A stretch of DNA of 7,623 nt from Nitrospira sp. ST-bin4 (lineage in GTDB: Bacteria > Nitrospirota > Nitrospiria > Nitrospirales > Nitrospiraceae). Positions 5,674 through 7,623 of the stretch are shown here, piece after piece. A program made the translations under genes and the position numbers. Below the pieces are notes generated by a model. That model was not told the DNA's origin and did not search any database. It saw only the letters and a list, made by a program, of their open reading frames with translations. Location: positions 784 to 8,406 of the forward strand of contig MSXM01000083.1 of NCBI GenBank assembly GCA_002083565.1, in the 5' to 3' direction. How positions within the stretch are numbered: position 1 is the stretch's first letter; each line of letters starts with the position of its first letter.

Positions 5674-6921
5674 ATGAAACACACCACTCCACAAGTGCTC
5701 ATTATCGGTGCCGGTCTCGCCGGATTGGCCTGTGCGCGTCGTCTGAAGGAAGCTGGCCTCACCTGCACAGTCCTTGAGGCCTCCGACGGCATCGGTGGGC
5801 GTGCCCGAACAGATCGCGTAGAAGGCTTTCAGCTGGATCGCGGATTTCAAGTTTTTCTCACCGGCTATCCGGAAGCGTGCAAGACACTGAACTATGCCGC
5901 GCTGGATCTCATGCCCTTTCATCCAGGAGCGCTCGTTCGGCATGTCGGCCGCTTTCATGTGATGAGCGATCCCTTTCACCGGCCGCAAGATCTTGTCCAG
6001 ACGTTGCTCAGCCCCATCGGCTCGCTCGCCGACAAGTTCCGGATGCTGCGTGTTCGACGAGACACCCTCTGCTCTAAGATGAGAGACTCTCCACAGTCGA
6101 CGCACGACATGTTGAAAGCCTATGGCTTTTCAGACGCCATGCTTACGCGGTTCTTTAGTCCCTTTCTCAGCGGCGTGTTTTTGGAGACGGAGTTAAGAAC
6201 GCCTTGCTGGATTTTTGAGTTAGTCTGGGCGGCTTTCTGCCGAGGAGCAACCGCTGTACCGCGAGACGGCATGGGTGCCATCGCACAACAACTTGCAGCT
6301 CCATTACCTCCGGGGACGATCCGTCTAAACCAAGCCGTACGACACATTCAGGCATCACGCGTGATGCTGGAGACCGGGGAACAGCTCACTGGTGATGTGC
6401 TAGTGATCGCGACAGATGACGTGACCGCGTCCCGCTTGCGAGGGGAGCACGTGCCGAGAGCCTCAGCTCGTGGCTCGATGACGCTCTATTTCGATGCCCC
6501 GGTTGCTCCGCAACGCGGCCCCTGGTTGATGTTGAATGGGGAAGGCGATGGGGTTGTCCGGACCGTCTGTGTCCTGAGTGAAGCGGCGCCTTCGTACGCG
6601 CCGCCTGGGCGAGCCTTGATCTCAGTAACCACGACTGAACAGATTGGGGCACACGATGATGTTCCGCGCGCGGTGAGGATGTTTCTTCAATCCTGGTTCG
6701 GATCGCAAGTCGACGAATGGCGTCATTTACGGACTGATCACATTCACCGTGCGCTGCCCCCAATAAGCGTCCTTCCATCCGGGGACCGTATCCCTTCACC
6801 GCGCGTGACGGAGCATCTCTACCTTTGTGGCGATTACCGGGAAAGCGGGACGCTGGATGGGGCGCTCTTATCGGGACGGAGAGCTGCTGAGTTGATCCTG
6901 TCTGACTATGCGCTGTTGTGA
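5674..6921 (+). CDS. FAD-dependent amine-oxidase / phytoene-desaturase-like oxidoreductase
   Basis: A 415-residue flavoprotein of the NAD(P)/FAD-dependent amine oxidase and phytoene desaturase superfamily. The N-terminal FAD fold shows G12-A-G-L-A-G17, E35 at the end of the second strand and G-I-G-G-R-A-R at 39-45. The LDRGFQVFLTGYPEA block and L-S-P-I-G-S-L-A-D-K mark a particular uncharacterised subgroup. The C-terminal FAD-contact motif G386-D-Y-R-E-S-G-T-L-D-G-A is intact. ATG 5674 is preferred as the more usual start. It lacks a clear ribosome site, and an in-frame TTG at 5653 with a weak AGAAG upstream would add seven residues. It follows the Cfa gene by 206 bases on the same strand, so it may belong to the operon or have its own promoter; no convincing promoter was found. 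It could act on an unsaturated lipid or isoprenoid. No substrate is shown. It is distinct in sequence from the flavoprotein at 2116-3378. Confidence 0.88.
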   Translation: MKHTTPQVLIIGAGLAGLACARRLKEAGLTCTVLEASDGIGGRARTDRVEGFQLDRGFQVFLTGYPEACKTLNYAALDLMPFHPGALVRHVGRFHVMSDPFHRPQDLVQTLLSPIGSLADKFRMLRVRRDTLCSKMRDSPQSTHDMLKAYGFSDAMLTRFFSPFLSGVFLETELRTPCWIFELVWAAFCRGATAVPRDGMGAIAQQLAAPLPPGTIRLNQAVRHIQASRVMLETGEQLTGDVLVIATDDVTASRLRGEHVPRASARGSMTLYFDAPVAPQRGPWLMLNGEGDGVVRTVCVLSEAAPSYAPPGRALISVTTTEQIGAHDDVPRAVRMFLQSWFGSQVDEWRHLRTDHIHRALPPISVLPSGDRIPSPRVTEHLYLCGDYRESGTLDGALLSGRRAAELILSDYALL

Positions 6922-6952
6922 CTCCGACTGCCGGTGTTTGTTCGAGGAGTCA
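6919..6952 (+). terminator. Weak stem-loop at the stop codon of the second FAD gene
   Basis: TGACTCC (6919-6925, starting with the stop codon) pairs exactly with GGAGTCA (6946-6952) around a 20-base loop. No T-run follows, so it is at best a weak or auxiliary terminator. The better T-tailed hairpin for this transcript is in the repeat downstream. Confidence 0.3.
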
Positions 6953-6994
6953 TCTCACTTGCTCGATAATGTGCCAGACCCTCACTTAAGCATC

Positions 6995-7202
6995 TAACAG
7001 GATGCCGAAAAAGTCCGCCAGCTTTGTTGTCGCGTCGCTCAGAGGCTCAACGTACGGCACGGCCTACGATTCGCATCTTGGCTCGCTGCGGCCTCGCTGG
7101 ACGGCCATTTTTAGTATTCTGCATGGCTGTTTGGTGTCGTCTCAACCATCGAGATTTGTGATGGCCTTAGAATCCCACGTGAGTTTTTCCGCAGCCTGCT
7201 AA
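6995..7202. repeat. Nitrospira-type palindromic intergenic repeat, composite
   Basis: The left end reads CAGGATGCCGAAAAAGTCC (from 6998). A degenerate mirror of it, with CTGGACGGCCATTTTT and then AGTATTCTG, ends at 7121. In this 124-bp unit the arms pair as AAAAA/TTTTT, GTCCG/CGGCC (one mismatch) and CCAGC/GCTGG, and the outer 9-10 bases differ only by transitions. A second mirror end, GTTTTTCCGCAGCCTGCTAA (7183-7202), matches the left end even better: CAGG, TGC and GAAAAA are shared. The unit therefore looks composite, about 208 bp with an inner and an outer right end. The core resembles repeats I recall from many Nitrospira intergenic spaces. No transposase is present. It could be a non-autonomous mobile repeat, a bidirectional terminator, or both. 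It fills most of the 295-bp gap at 6922-7216, whose remainder shows nothing else clear. Confidence 0.75.
6998..7121. terminator. Probable bidirectional terminator formed by the inner repeat unit
   Basis: The 124-bp unit can fold back on itself with an A5 run at 7008-7012 and a T5 run at 7108-7112 flanking the stem. Plus-strand transcripts from the FAD gene would meet a large hairpin followed by U5. Minus-strand transcripts from the adhesin-like gene would see the mirror image, also U5-tailed. It lies between two convergent genes, as expected of a shared terminator. The large imperfect stem is not a classic short intrinsic terminator, so this is inference from structure and position. Confidence 0.45.
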
Positions 7203-7216
7203 GTCTTGGCAACCTT

Positions 7217-7623
7217 TCAACGACCACAGGCTGTTGTCATGAGTGCAGCAGTTGCTGTACCCGGAGCCGACCTAGCTAATTGGCCTGTGGCTCCAGCGCT
7301 GCGCCCTGCTGCTCCGGAACCCATGTGGTCTGCATACCATGTCGTTTTCACCGGTTGGCTTTTGCGATTCTGGCAGTCGTATTCCCGCACAGTGATTCTT
7401 GAGAGCGCCGGGCTGCCCCCTTCCGCCTGTACCACCTTGTAGTCGAACAATTCAGACATAGTGACCGTCTCGTCCGCCTTTCGAATACTGCCGTGATCGG
7501 CATAATAGGTGTAGGTCTCCGTCTCTCCGATCTTGATCCACTCCGCTGCAGAGACTGGTGAGGAACCGGACGGCGTCTCACCTCCGGTGCAGGCTGTGAT
7601 CCATCCCCCACTCAGCACCACCA
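7217..7623 (-). CDS. Surface-adhesin E-like lipoprotein (5' partial)
   Basis: Minus-strand gene whose 5' end runs off the right edge; the C-terminus and TGA (7217-7219 complement) are present. The visible N-terminus is hydrophobic and ends in I-T-A-C followed by T-G-G, a lipobox, so the product is probably a lipid-anchored envelope protein. The GTG at 7621 is more likely an internal codon of the signal peptide than the start. After a short Ser/Gly/Pro linker comes a domain like the surface-adhesin protein E family (Adhesin_E): a W-I-K-I-G strand, Y-Y-A-D-H-G-S-I-R, M-S-E-L-F-D-Y-K, E-Y-D-C, Y-A-D-H-M-G-S-G and a terminal PGTATAALMTTACGR. The two domain cysteines (in E-Y-D-C and A-C-G-R) could be disulfide-bonded. 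The segment between M-G-S-G and P-G-T is unusually Ala/Gly-rich and lacks the Trp I expect there. It converges on the FAD gene and appears unrelated to the lipid genes. Confidence 0.8.
   Translation of the reverse strand, partial: VVLSGGWITACTGGETPSGSSPVSAAEWIKIGETETYTYYADHGSIRKADETVTMSELFDYKVVQAEGGSPALSRITVREYDCQNRKSQPVKTTWYADHMGSGAAGRSAGATGQLARSAPGTATAALMTTACGR

Noticed and set aside
5425..6105. A 226-codon minus-strand frame.
   Set aside because: It is antisense to the Cfa end and the second FAD gene, with no domain in its translation; the plus-strand FAD motifs are clear.
7002..7202. A 66-codon plus-strand reading frame beginning at 7002.
   Set aside because: It lies entirely on the palindromic repeat. 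Similar frames over this repeat are often mis-annotated as hypothetical proteins, and there is no ribosome site or domain.
7206..7442. A 78-codon plus-strand frame.
   Set aside because: It is opposite the adhesin E-like gene, whose minus-strand motifs and lipobox are convincing.

Overview
The window looks like chromosomal DNA of a Nitrospira-type bacterium (phylum Nitrospirota). The main clue is a palindromic intergenic repeat near the right end. Its ends (CAGGATGCCGAAAAAGTCC and a matching TTTTT-containing end) and core (GCTCAGAGGCTCAACGTACGGCA region) resemble a repeat I associate with Nitrospira genomes. This is recognition from memory, not a database match. Moderately high GC and the gene order fit. 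No phage, CRISPR, tRNA or rRNA is visible.

Layout: (1) Positions 1-1936 hold three tightly packed plus-strand genes. They are a DUF1295 membrane protein (5' end outside the window), a secreted DUF6134-like protein and a Blc-type lipocalin lipoprotein. (2) A 179-bp spacer follows, with a 10-bp inverted repeat. (3) Positions 2116-5467 hold three plus-strand genes joined by two ATGA start/stop overlaps: a COG2907-type FAD oxidoreductase, a DUF1365 protein and a Cfa-family SAM-dependent fatty-acyl methyltransferase. (4) Positions 5468-5673 carry what looks like a degraded internal piece of a CbiX/sirohydrochlorin-chelatase-like gene. (5) A second FAD-dependent amine-oxidase/phytoene-desaturase-like gene occupies 5674-6921. 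(6) The Nitrospira-type repeat (about 6995-7202) sits between this gene and a convergent minus-strand lipoprotein of the surface-adhesin E type, whose 5' end runs off the right edge.

How the genes fit together: FAD oxidoreductase, DUF1365 and Cfa form a widely conserved bacterial trio. In Proteobacteria it is often found with DUF1295, lipocalin and related genes, and in some species under the ChrR/sigma-E singlet-oxygen response. I read the window as a membrane-lipid modification locus. A SAM-dependent enzyme would methylate unsaturated phospholipid acyl chains, redox and membrane proteins would process the product, and the lipocalin and DUF6134 protein would serve the envelope side. The Cfa homologue keeps the SAM site and most catalytic residues but has Gln where Escherichia coli Cfa has the bicarbonate-binding His266. 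This raises the possibility that it makes methyl-branched rather than cyclopropane chains. Nitrospira moscoviensis is known for 11-methylhexadecanoic acid, so this locus is a reasonable candidate for that pathway. That last step is inference.
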